NCBI GenBank assembly: GCA_038087035.1
Contig: CP051187.1
Coordinates: 3,973,001-4,037,000 of the forward strand
Direction: 5' to 3'
DNA: 64,000 nucleotides
Source: Gloeotrichia echinulata CP02
GTDB taxonomy: Bacteria; Cyanobacteriota; Cyanobacteriia; Cyanobacteriales; Nostocaceae
Of this stretch, positions 33,222 through 41,764 are shown in pieces. The translations under genes were made by a program, and so were the position numbers. The first letter of the stretch is position 1. The number at the start of each line of letters is the position of its first letter. The notes beneath the pieces were generated by a model, which was not told the origin of the DNA, searched no databases, and saw only the letters and a program-made list of their open reading frames with translations.

Positions 33222-33758
33222 TTATTGTTGAATAATGCGGTAAGTTTGATGAGGGTCATTTAGTTTTTCAGCATTGGTATATTCCAGCAATCATTCATCA
33301 ATTAAAGGTTTTAAATATTTATCTAATAGATATTTTCGCTCTCGTTTCAATAAAGACGCTAATTCACTAGATGAGCGCGGTTGTATTTTACACAATTCAA
33401 GGATTAAATTTTTAATTTCCTCTGTTTTGGTTCGTCCACCGATTTTCGCTAATCTATCCTCCAAGGATTCTTGTTCGATGGTAGGAAATAATTCCAGGGT
33501 AAGCTGTTCAGGCTTAAGTGTACTACTGTCCAGATTAGATTTTTCAGACTGTCCAGATAAGCTGTCGGCATCAGGTGTACTACTGTCCAGATTAGATTTT
33601 TCAGACTGTCCAGATAAGCTGTCGGCATCAGGTGTACTACTGTCCAGATTAGATTTTTCAGACTGTCCAGATAAGCTGTCGGCATCAGGTGTACTACTGT
33701 CCAGATTAGATTTATCTACCTCTGATTGTTCTTTTGGTTGAAACTGGCTCTTGCGTGT
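33222..33758 (-). pseudogene. C-terminal part of a broken AlbA_2/RecG-like ATP-binding protein, with 19-aa tandem repeats
   Basis: The minus-strand frame contains three and a half copies of a 57-bp (19-aa) repeat (SNLDSSTPDADSLSGQSEK) at 33520-33710. A winged-helix end follows (EDRLAKIGGRTKTEEIKNLI, LASLLKRERKYLLDKYLKPL). In-frame TGA interrupts IDE-stop-LLEYTNAEKL, where relatives read a Gly, before the final TAA at 33222. It is separated from its N-terminal half (33925-34788) by a MITE, and the middle domain is missing. Confidence 0.7.
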
Positions 33759-33932
33759 GTAGCGTGCTTAATTATTAATGAAAGTCGATTAAATTGCTTT
33801 AATAACAAGGCTTACAGGCGTTTATAATTTGATTTTTAGTAACAGGATCTCAAATACAAAAAATAATGGCTTTTATCGGAGCCACGCAAGGGTTTCAAAC
33901 TTATTTTTTAACAAATTCAGCACGCTAAGTAC
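33759..33932. mobile_element. 174-bp MITE-like insertion inside the AlbA_2 gene
   Basis: The ends GTAGCGTGCTTAATT and AATTCAGCACGCTAAGTAC are near-perfect inverted repeats around AT-rich non-coding DNA. The right end supplies the stop codon of the upstream N-terminal gene half. Confidence 0.7.
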
Positions 33933-34788
33933 GGAAGAGCCGAACAAGTGTGATTAATTTGGGAATGGCTAATAATAGGGGTTCACGGATTTCGATACTT
34001 TGATAACGCTTATCAGGATCTGAAACCCATTCCTTACCTTCTACAAGGATGTAATCTATACGGTGCATGGGGCAGTAACGCCGCAGGGCGATTGCATTTC
34101 CAAATAAGATTAATCCAGCAAAGGTGAGGCAGTATTCTCCTTTTTGGTTAGGATTTTTGGCGATCGCATTGAGGGCAAAAAGTAGTCTGTGATCATCGTA
34201 ATTGAGTTCGCTGGCGTTGGGGTTTACGGCTTGTCTTTCTCTGCGGTAAGCGGCGATCGCTTCTGGATCTATATCATCGAGAGTAGCATCTGGGATAGTT
34301 GTAGTGTCGTAGGTTTGGGCGTTGCGTTCTTTATAAAACAGTTCCACATCTCTATCAGTGCATTTTTGATCGCTTGAAGCGATGCGTCTAAATGCGCCCT
34401 TGGGAAGTCCTCTGTTAGTAATATAAACAGGTTTTTCAGAGGGTCGAACTTCGGGAATAAAAGCAACAATTACAATTTTTCCGTCCTTGGTAGCAGTTTC
34501 TATTTGGGGACGAATAGTGATGTTAAAAACTTCTCTGCATTGGGTAGCTAAGTCTAGTTGTATTTTGTCGGGATCTGCTATTCCTTCAATTTCATAATTG
34601 TTAGTATCACTTTCCTGGGGTGATTTGATCCCCAGTATCAGATAACCCCCTCCTAGACTGGGTTCATTAGAAAATGCGCTAATGGTTTCCCAGCAACTTT
34701 TAGTAACTTCTGAGCCTTTTTTTGCTTCTATTTCTACGCCTTCATCTTCAGTAATAAGGATTTCCCAGAGTTCATCAAAGGTTAGCAT
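33925..34788 (-). pseudogene. AlbA_2 (Schlafen-like) domain protein, truncated
   Basis: The 287 codons hold an N-terminal AlbA_2 DNA-binding domain: EDEGVEIEAKKGSEVTKSCW, ISAFSNEPSLGGGYLILGI, then PVYITNRGLPKGAFRRIASS. The start of the next region follows (LLFALNAIAKNP, CLTFAGLILFGNA). Full-length relatives continue for ~250 more residues with a GHKL-type ATPase part and a C-terminal winged helix. Here the frame ends in MITE sequence after LVRLFRT. The C-terminal piece survives at 33222-33758. It is probably non-functional. Confidence 0.8.
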
Positions 34789-34865
34789 TGTTATTTATTT
34801 TCTCCCTGGAGTTCAAGGTAAACATCCCACAATAACTATATACGAATCACGAAATACGAATTATT

Positions 34866-36527
34866 TTAAATCCCATGACTTTTACCAATCACCCAATTAC
34901 GTCGGAAAAACCGCGCTAAATCTGATTCTTCCAAAGATAAATAAATCGGGCGTCCGTGGGGACAAGTGCGGGGGTTGCGGGTGCGTTGCCATTGATCTAA
35001 TAATGTTTGCATTTCTGTCTCTTTCATGGGTGTACCATTACGAATGGCACTGCGACAGGCGACGGCGACTTGGGCTGTTTGTAAGTCTCCCCCCCAACTA
35101 AGTTCTAAAATTGCTTCTGCAGAGTCTTGTCGCTGTTGCAGGATTGCGGGTATATTGCGGACTGCCCAAAGTTGTTCGCCAAAGGGTTCTATATCTAAAC
35201 CGATGCGTTGTAATTGGGAGACTTGCGCCTGTGATAATTGATAAAGAATTATTGCAGGTTCAATGGGGATTAATTGCCAGTTATCGCATATTTGTTCATA
35301 CAAAACTCGCTCATGGGCGATGTGCTGTTCTACTAACCAAATTCCCCCTGAATGTTCTGCTACAATATAGGTATTGTTAACTTGAGCAACAGCTTTTAAA
35401 GAGTGGGGAGTTATGTTGTCTGAATTGGAATTTTGCGGTTGAAAATTGTAATTACCTTTTTCTTCAGCAGCTTTGAGTAATTTACTAACTCGTGTTGTGT
35501 GAACGGCTTCTTTAATATTGGTAGAATTGAGACGGAGTGCTTGATCAATGGCTTGGGTAATTTGTTCTTGCCAATAACTAACTTCGTTCAGGTAAATTTC
35601 TGTTTTGGCGGGGTTGCGATTCCAATTGATTTGATCTGGAGAAATCGTCAGATGCAAGAAACAAATTGGATAGCGATCGCGTGGTAATGTTTTGTGAAAT
35701 CCTGTCAGAATAGTCTGCTCTAATTCCGGTGTTTTGACCATCCGTCCGTTAATCGCTACCCTGACCCAATCTGGACGATAGCGATGGCAACGGTCAGGCA
35801 ATCCTACCACTAAATGGAGTAAGGAGTTTTCAGGGTTGGGTAGTTGTAGGTTAATTTCTTGTAGGTCAGTGGAGCGAACTTGAGGTAAAATCTGGGGCAG
35901 CAGTTGTTTAATGGTGGCAGAGGGACAAATGGTAAACAATTCTCGGTCATTTTGCCACAATTGCCAGTTGATATGAGGATGACACAGGGCGATTTGTTGA
36001 ATTGTGGCTTGAACCGCCTTCATTTGCTGTGCTGCGGTCGGTAAACCCTGACGACGAGATAAGCAATTACCAAAGAGATTTGAGACTGTTACCACAGTAC
36101 CCGGTGCGATCGCCGTTGCTTGTACTTGTATGGCTTCCCCCCTATTACCATAAACAACTCGCCAGCCTAAGTTACCATCTGTTGGACGACTTAATATTTC
36201 TAAATCAGCCAAAGTCGTCAAACTGTGTAAGGCTTCACCACGAAACCCCAAACTCTTAATTTTCCACAAATCTGCACAATTGCGAATTTTACTGGTGCTA
36301 TGGGCTGTGGCTGCTTGTTGCAAATCATCCAGGTTCATTCCGTAACCATTGTCTGCTACACGTACTCGCCACTGTTGCGGCCACAGGGAGACCACAATTC
36401 TTGTTGCACCTGCATCTAGGGAATTTTCCACCAATTCCCTGACTACGGAAGCCAAAGAGTCAATTACCTCTCCAGCTGTAATGAGATATACAACTTCTGT
36501 TGGTAAAGCTTGAATAGTAGATGCCAT
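34866..36527 (-). CDS. mutL: DNA mismatch repair protein MutL
   Basis: MutL couples MutS mismatch recognition to strand removal. The N-terminal GHKL ATPase has ELVENSLDAGA (~31-41), DNGYGM and SLGFRGEAL. The C-terminal part has EQHIAHERVLYE (~398), a variant of the DQHAxxExxxxE endonuclease metal site (D to E, A to I), and CPHGRP near the end (~522), so it is of the nicking type. At 553 aa it is normal for cyanobacteria. mutS is not adjacent. Confidence 0.94.
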   Translation of the reverse strand: MASTIQALPTEVVYLITAGEVIDSLASVVRELVENSLDAGATRIVVSLWPQQWRVRVADNGYGMNLDDLQQAATAHSTSKIRNCADLWKIKSLGFRGEALHSLTTLADLEILSRPTDGNLGWRVVYGNRGEAIQVQATAIAPGTVVTVSNLFGNCLSRRQGLPTAAQQMKAVQATIQQIALCHPHINWQLWQNDRELFTICPSATIKQLLPQILPQVRSTDLQEINLQLPNPENSLLHLVVGLPDRCHRYRPDWVRVAINGRMVKTPELEQTILTGFHKTLPRDRYPICFLHLTISPDQINWNRNPAKTEIYLNEVSYWQEQITQAIDQALRLNSTNIKEAVHTTRVSKLLKAAEEKGNYNFQPQNSNSDNITPHSLKAVAQVNNTYIVAEHSGGIWLVEQHIAHERVLYEQICDNWQLIPIEPAIILYQLSQAQVSQLQRIGLDIEPFGEQLWAVRNIPAILQQRQDSAEAILELSWGGDLQTAQVAVACRSAIRNGTPMKETEMQTLLDQWQRTRNPRTCPHGRPIYLSLEESDLARFFRRNWVIGKSHGI

Positions 36528-36540
36528 AAATTCCAGCTTA

Positions 36541-36860
36541 AGCTAATAGCCAACCACCGAATATCATAAGCAATTTTCTTGACATTTTCATGTTTGTCGT
36601 AGCGATTTAGCTGTATTAGGAAAGCTTTTTAGCGGTACTACAAATGTTTTAACTTTATTTCTGATGAGGAATTTGCATATTATAAACCTTTGATTCTACA
36701 CTGAAAAAGCAAAATATTATTAAATAATTTTGTATAGATTTATGTAGTTATTTTTGAAAGCCTGACGCCGCAAAAGAAATTTTTATTAATTGTAAAGAAA
36801 ACAGATTCTCAATTTACATATTTGATAAATTGCTTATAAGGTTGTAAACGTGAAAAGCTG
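36541..36860. other. AT-rich spacer, nothing recognised
   Basis: This 320-bp spacer between divergent mutL and the rhodanese-like gene holds no ORF, tRNA, clear hairpin or repeat that I can see. It presumably contains both promoters. Confidence 0.6.
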
Positions 36861-37196
36861 ATGAGTACCAATTTAATAGCGGATGCACATGATCTAAAGT
36901 TCCGTTTGGAATGGGGTCAACCAGGTTTTACAATTGTTGATGTGCGCGATCGCCACACCTACAATCACGGGCGTATCAGTGGTGCAATCCAAATCCCATT
37001 CGATGAATTAGTACAACGAGCCAAATCTTCTTTGCATACAGAACGCCAAATTTATGTTTATGGCGACAGTGATGCACAAACAGCCACAGCAGCCCAAACT
37101 CTACGAAATGCTGGGTTTACTGCTGTAGCTGGAATTCAAGGTGGTCTTTTGGCCTGGAAAACAGTTGGTGGTGCTACCGAAGGCGTTGACGCTTAA
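36861..37196 (+). CDS. single-domain rhodanese-like protein without the active-site Cys
   Basis: The 111-aa protein has the fold landmarks VDVRDRHTYNHGRISGAIQI and GGLLAWKTVGG. At the catalytic loop it reads IYVYGDSDAQTATAAQTLRN; the position normally occupied by the sulfur-carrying Cys (VYCxxGxR) is Gly. Sulfurtransferase activity is thus unlikely, and a binding or regulatory role is more plausible. It is monocistronic. Confidence 0.85.
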   Translation: MSTNLIADAHDLKFRLEWGQPGFTIVDVRDRHTYNHGRISGAIQIPFDELVQRAKSSLHTERQIYVYGDSDAQTATAAQTLRNAGFTAVAGIQGGLLAWKTVGGATEGVDA

Positions 37197-37351
37197 GGTT
37201 TTTTGACTTCTATCCAAAATTAGAATGTGAGGTTTTTCAGCGCAGATGGACGCAGATGAACACAGATAATTTATCTGTGCAAGTTTGGTGTGCATCTGCG
37301 TTTTTTTTGTTGGGGTCGGGGACTTAAGTATTGCGCCCCTACAGTTATTAA

Positions 37352-37423
37352 TCTGCTACATAAAATCTGGACAAATCCAGACATTACTTGACGTTTCAAC
37401 GGGAGCATGGGAGCGGCTATCCC
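37352..37423 (-). ncRNA. TnpB omega RNA 3' region and element right end (second copy)
   Basis: On the minus strand GGGATAGCCGCTCCCATGCT, then CCCGTTGAA, matches the block after the first TnpB. It is followed by the hairpin TCTGGATTTGTCCAGA and TTTATGTAGCAGA. The 5' part of the RNA presumably overlaps the tnpB coding end. Confidence 0.65.
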
Positions 37424-38523
37424 TTAACGTCCAGACACGCTTTAGCCTGACGTGCATATTTTTCGAGATTTTTAGATGCGTTTAAATCTCGGTCTGAAGT
37501 ATGCTGACATTTTTTACATTCGTAAACCCGCTGTGATAGACTAATTTCTTGAATTTCTCCACAATTTGCACAAGTTTTACTAGATGGGTAAAATCTATCT
37601 ACAAATACGACAGTTCCACCATATCTAATTACTTTATATTCTACTTGTCTGCGGAATTCATAAAAATTGGCATCAGTGACAGCACCGGCTAATTTATGAT
37701 TTTTCAACATTCCCGAAGTATTCAAATCCTCCAAAGCAACAACTGCGTGGTTTTTGCAGATAAATGTAGTTGCTTTATGAGTCGCATCTTTCCGTATATT
37801 AGTAATACGTCGATGCAGTTTAGATATTCTCAACTTTTGTTTTTTATAACGATTACTCCCTTTGATCTTTCTTGTAAGTTGACGTTGTAATCTTGTTAAC
37901 TTCTTCCTGGCACTTTTTAAAGCTTTCGGATTGACAAATATCACTCCTGTTGATAAGGTAGCTAAGGTTTTTATCCCTAAATCAACCCCGACATAATCAT
38001 GTTCTTTTTTGGTAGTTTCTTGTTCTATTTCATAAGAACAAGAAATGTACCAATCTCCCGCCGATTGAGATATAGTAAACTTTGTGGTTGTGGTATGAGG
38101 CAAAGATTCATAAGTTGCAACCCAGCCAATCGTTGGTAATTTAATGCGTTTACCACCGATATTTATTGGTTTACCACCTGCATTAATTGTAAAACTCTCA
38201 TTTCTGCCTTTTCTTTTAAATTTGGGATAGTCTGCAAGTTTAGAAAAGAAGTTCTTAAAAGCTTTCCCTAAATTATCAAAAGCAAATTCCGTGACTTTTT
38301 GACAAATACCTGGTTCTTTAATCCAAGTCAAAACTGGTAGCAGTTGATTATTAAAGAACTTTTTCAAAATCAACTGATTGGGTTGATATCCAGATTGATA
38401 CAATGCTTGCCATGTGGCGAGTCCCCAATTGTATGTAAATCGGGATATGCCGGCATGTTTTGACATCAGAATTTTCTGGTCGTCAGTCAATTTTAACTTG
38501 GTTTTGATAGAAGTCAGTAACAC
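37417..38523 (-). CDS. tnpB: TnpB RNA-guided endonuclease (second copy)
   Basis: The 368-aa protein starts at GTG (MLLTSIKTKLKLTDDQKILM). It has the RuvC residues D in YVGVDLGIKTLATLSTG (~183), E in VALEDLNTSGML (~268) and D in HTSDRDLNASKNL (~350), plus the zinc ribbon CANCGE...CKKC. The nuclease looks intact. Its paralogue at 9161 is of the same family but clearly diverged, while the non-coding 3' block is much more conserved. No TnpA is nearby. Confidence 0.95.
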   Translation of the reverse strand: MLLTSIKTKLKLTDDQKILMSKHAGISRFTYNWGLATWQALYQSGYQPNQLILKKFFNNQLLPVLTWIKEPGICQKVTEFAFDNLGKAFKNFFSKLADYPKFKRKGRNESFTINAGGKPINIGGKRIKLPTIGWVATYESLPHTTTTKFTISQSAGDWYISCSYEIEQETTKKEHDYVGVDLGIKTLATLSTGVIFVNPKALKSARKKLTRLQRQLTRKIKGSNRYKKQKLRISKLHRRITNIRKDATHKATTFICKNHAVVALEDLNTSGMLKNHKLAGAVTDANFYEFRRQVEYKVIRYGGTVVFVDRFYPSSKTCANCGEIQEISLSQRVYECKKCQHTSDRDLNASKNLEKYARQAKACLDVKG

Positions 38524-38716
38524 AAATTTACTTGGTTAGGCAAGCTTTTCAAATCATCACATAAATAGTACAGGTGGGTCTAGAAGGTTTATGTAAATTT
38601 TCTTGAAATATCTGGTGACGGAAGCCCTGAGAGCGCGTAGGGTCTGCACCATACGCGTGCAAGGTTTTTGGTGCGGTTTGTCAATAAATGTCCATGTAAG
38701 TCTGGCAAATAGTTGA

Positions 38717-39766
38717 CTAGGAGATTACTCTCATCGCCAAAACTTTTTCAGGTTCAGGTTTGAGCAATTCGTTCAATAGGGAAGCTGGACGTTCGCTATG
38801 TGGCCAAGCAAAAGCATGACGGAAAGCTGCATCTTGACAAGCTTGCAGTTGTTCAAAACTAATTATGTCATAGGTCAAGAGATTTTCATACTCAAATGGT
38901 AGGCGGACATTGTGTAAGCCGGCGTTATCTGTACAAATGGCGATGTCTACCCCAGCATCAAAACAACGGTCAAAAACCAACTTGAGTTGACGGATATCCT
39001 GTAAAGTTCCAGTTTTAAGATAGGTTGTGGGACAAACCTCTAAACATTGTCCGCGTTTGGCTAATTCTGGGAGTAACTCAGGATAAAGTAGAGGAATTTG
39101 GATACCGTGACCAATCCGCATCAGATAGGGTAAAAGTTTAGGAAAACAACCAACGGTGGTTTCATAGAGGTGTCCGGTAGTGCTAATACCCTGCGATCGC
39201 GCATGATTATACAGCTTAATCCATTCTTCTTCGCGCTCGGCGTAGTGGCTATCACCCCCAGCTACATCTATAGCACAAACATACTCTTTGTTTTGCGCTG
39301 CTAAATCAACAATCGCCTGATTGACTTCATAGGGTAAGCGCGTATGTGTACAGAGGATTTGACTCGTCACAATCGGATATTCTGGCAAACGGCTAGCTTT
39401 TCCGACAATTTCGACGATTTCTGCCATCTTATCAATTCTCTGAGATTGACTCAGATGTTCAGGTGTCCGTAAATACGGGGTGTAACGCAGTTCCAGATAA
39501 GCCAAATTTTCAAATATATACGCACCCCGTAGCAGGCGATAGATGAAGTAAGGTAAAGTCTCGACAGTTTGCACACTTTCCACTAGTGTGTGCAATTCCA
39601 GATACTCATCTAGGGTATTACGGGGACGGGTGTAAAAATCTTCAAATTCTGGATAGTCTCTAAAGCGGGAAATTAAATCAGACCCATGTCTTTCAAAATA
39701 TCGCCACAAAACACGTGGTACAACCGAACCGCCCAGATGCCGATGCAATTCAGCGTATAAAGCCAT
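38717..39766 (-). CDS. adenosine deaminase-like amidohydrolase
   Basis: From ATG 39766 (MALYAELHRHLGGSVVPRVL) the 349-aa protein shows the metal-binding HRHLGGS. TTGHLYET stands in place of the usual GHAGE, followed by RIGHGIQ, CPTTYLKTG and CTDNAGLHN (TDDP position). Metal ligands are largely kept, but the deaminase signature GHAGE and CPxSN are altered. The substrate may be a modified adenosine (ADAL-like) or another compound. The longer start at 39811 adds an unlikely leader. Confidence 0.8.
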   Translation of the reverse strand: MALYAELHRHLGGSVVPRVLWRYFERHGSDLISRFRDYPEFEDFYTRPRNTLDEYLELHTLVESVQTVETLPYFIYRLLRGAYIFENLAYLELRYTPYLRTPEHLSQSQRIDKMAEIVEIVGKASRLPEYPIVTSQILCTHTRLPYEVNQAIVDLAAQNKEYVCAIDVAGGDSHYAEREEEWIKLYNHARSQGISTTGHLYETTVGCFPKLLPYLMRIGHGIQIPLLYPELLPELAKRGQCLEVCPTTYLKTGTLQDIRQLKLVFDRCFDAGVDIAICTDNAGLHNVRLPFEYENLLTYDIISFEQLQACQDAAFRHAFAWPHSERPASLLNELLKPEPEKVLAMRVIS

Positions 39767-40108
39767 AGTAGTTTTTTTATGGGTAAATTTTAATAATCTT
39801 AACAAAAACATTGAGCAAAAAAATCTATACCGAAAGAAAGATTCGCTAAAAATTCAACATTCGGTCATTAAAGTTAGTCAAAAATACATAGACTTATCCG
39901 TGTTGTTCATATTGTATGAGTTGTATATTTTACTAAATATTCAACCAATCCAACCTTGCTCCCTTCGTAGTCAGCGATTTATCGTTGATAAAATCCAGCA
40001 CTAAACACTCAGTTAAACGTCTAAATGGTCGAAATTGGGTTATCATTTTTTATGTCTTCACGAAAACGATTTCGGTATCAAATAAAATTTTTATCTTCTT
40101 CAAAAAAT

Positions 40109-41620
40109 ATGCACATTAGACACATTTGTGTAATTGGCGCCGGTATTAGCGGTCTGGTAACAGCTAAAACCTTTCTGGAAGAAGGCTATGATGTCACCGT
40201 CTTCGAGAAAAAGCTGGGATTGGGTGGAGTCTGGGAAAAATCCCGCAGTTACCCAGAATTAACTAGCCAAAACACTAGTGATACCTACTGTTTTTCCGAC
40301 TATCCCATGCCTAAATCTTATCCAGATTGGCCTTCAGCGGAGCAGATTAGGAATTACTTGGAGTCTTACGCCAAGCATTTTGGTATAATTGAGAAAATCC
40401 GGTTTGATACGGAAGTGATCAACGTTTCTAGAAAAGATGATGCACAAGCAACATGGGTAGTTACCGTTACAGCCAAACAGATAGAAGAAAGTCACGAATT
40501 TGACTTTGTAGTAGTGTGCAATGGTACTTTTAGTGACCCCAAACTTCCCTCTTTACCTGGTAAGGAAGAATTCACTGCATCTGGAGGGTTGGTTTTACAT
40601 TCTACAGAGTTTAACGACACCTCGATGATTGAGGGTAAGCGGGTTATTGTCGTAGGTGTTAGTAAATCGGCCTGTGATATTGCTACTATAGCAGCGAACA
40701 CTGCCAAAGAATGTACCCTGGTATTCCGCAAAGCTATGTGGAAAATACCAAGGTTTTTTCTGGGTGTGGTCAACCTGAAATATATTTTATTAACTCGTTT
40801 CTCAGAAGCTTGGTTTCTCTACCGTCATATGGGACGCTTAGAAACAATACTCCACAGTGTTGGTAAACCTCTGGTTTGGCTTTTCTGGCGGACTGTAGAG
40901 ATGGTGTTACGCCTACAATTTGGTCTTGACAGTTGCGGGATGATGCCTGATCATCAAATAGATAAGCTTGAATGTAGTGTAACTATAGCGCCGTCAAACT
41001 TCTTTAATTATATACGTGCTGGGAAAATCAAGCCTATCAAAACGAGCGTAGCCAAGTTTATTCCTGGTGGTCTTGAATTGACAAATGGTCAGCAGATACT
41101 AGCAGATGTAGTTATTTTTGGTACGGGCTTTCGTCAACAAATACCTTTTCTGTCAGAAAAATATCAGCGGATGTTGATTAATGAAGAGGGTAACTTTCAG
41201 TTATACCGCTATTTAATTCACCCGGAAATTCCCCAGATGGGTTTTGTTGGCTATAACAGCAGTTTCTACACTCAGTTAACCTCAGAAATTGGTGCTTGGT
41301 GGCTGGTAGAATATGTTAACGGTAACTTGTCATTACCCTCAACACCGGAAATGTATCAAGATATCGCTGCTGAGTTGGATTGGATGAAAAATCACTTCTT
41401 AAGTATTGTCGCTGGTGGAACTTGTATTGCCTCATTTTCTTTGCGTCATGTTGAGCAACTCATCCAAGATATAGACACAAATCATCAGCTTGTAATTTGG
41501 AAAAATATTTCTCAAGTCATGTCACCTATTGATATATCCATTTACCACCAAGTTCGACAGGAATTAAAGTCGCTGAGATTAGACAAAAACCGTAACTTAC
41601 TAACACCGATTGATTCATAA
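40109..41620 (+). CDS. flavin-containing monooxygenase-like protein
   Basis: From ATG 40109 (MHIRHICVIGAGISGLVTAK) the protein has the FAD-binding GxGxxG at its start and FEKKLGLGGVW. FSDYPMPKSYPDWPS follows, then the NADPH-binding site VIVVGVSKSACDIATIAANT (~178) and the FGTGF motif (VVIFGTGFRQ, ~335). It is a class B flavoprotein monooxygenase; the substrate is unknown. ATG 40025 would add 28 residues without homology. It is monocistronic. Confidence 0.85.
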   Translation: MHIRHICVIGAGISGLVTAKTFLEEGYDVTVFEKKLGLGGVWEKSRSYPELTSQNTSDTYCFSDYPMPKSYPDWPSAEQIRNYLESYAKHFGIIEKIRFDTEVINVSRKDDAQATWVVTVTAKQIEESHEFDFVVVCNGTFSDPKLPSLPGKEEFTASGGLVLHSTEFNDTSMIEGKRVIVVGVSKSACDIATIAANTAKECTLVFRKAMWKIPRFFLGVVNLKYILLTRFSEAWFLYRHMGRLETILHSVGKPLVWLFWRTVEMVLRLQFGLDSCGMMPDHQIDKLECSVTIAPSNFFNYIRAGKIKPIKTSVAKFIPGGLELTNGQQILADVVIFGTGFRQQIPFLSEKYQRMLINEEGNFQLYRYLIHPEIPQMGFVGYNSSFYTQLTSEIGAWWLVEYVNGNLSLPSTPEMYQDIAAELDWMKNHFLSIVAGGTCIASFSLRHVEQLIQDIDTNHQLVIWKNISQVMSPIDISIYHQVRQELKSLRLDKNRNLLTPIDS

Positions 41621-41658
41621 GTTTTGTTGAAGTGTTAGTAACAAACATATAAGCGTTT

Positions 41659-41760
41659 GTCCCCAATCCCCAATCCCTGGTAACAGAGCGGAGCCGTACC
41701 ACTACGTGGAAGCAAGCTACGCGTAGCGTCCGCACCAGAAGTGCAATCCCCAATCTCCAA
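41659..41760. repeat. CCCCAAT heptamers with an inserted palindromic repeat
   Basis: CCCCAATCCCCAATCCCTGG flanks GTAACAGAGCGGAGCCGTAC and the CTACGCGTAGCGTCCGCACC unit, then AATCCCCAATC. It is non-coding. Confidence 0.8.
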
Positions 41761-41764
41761 TCCC

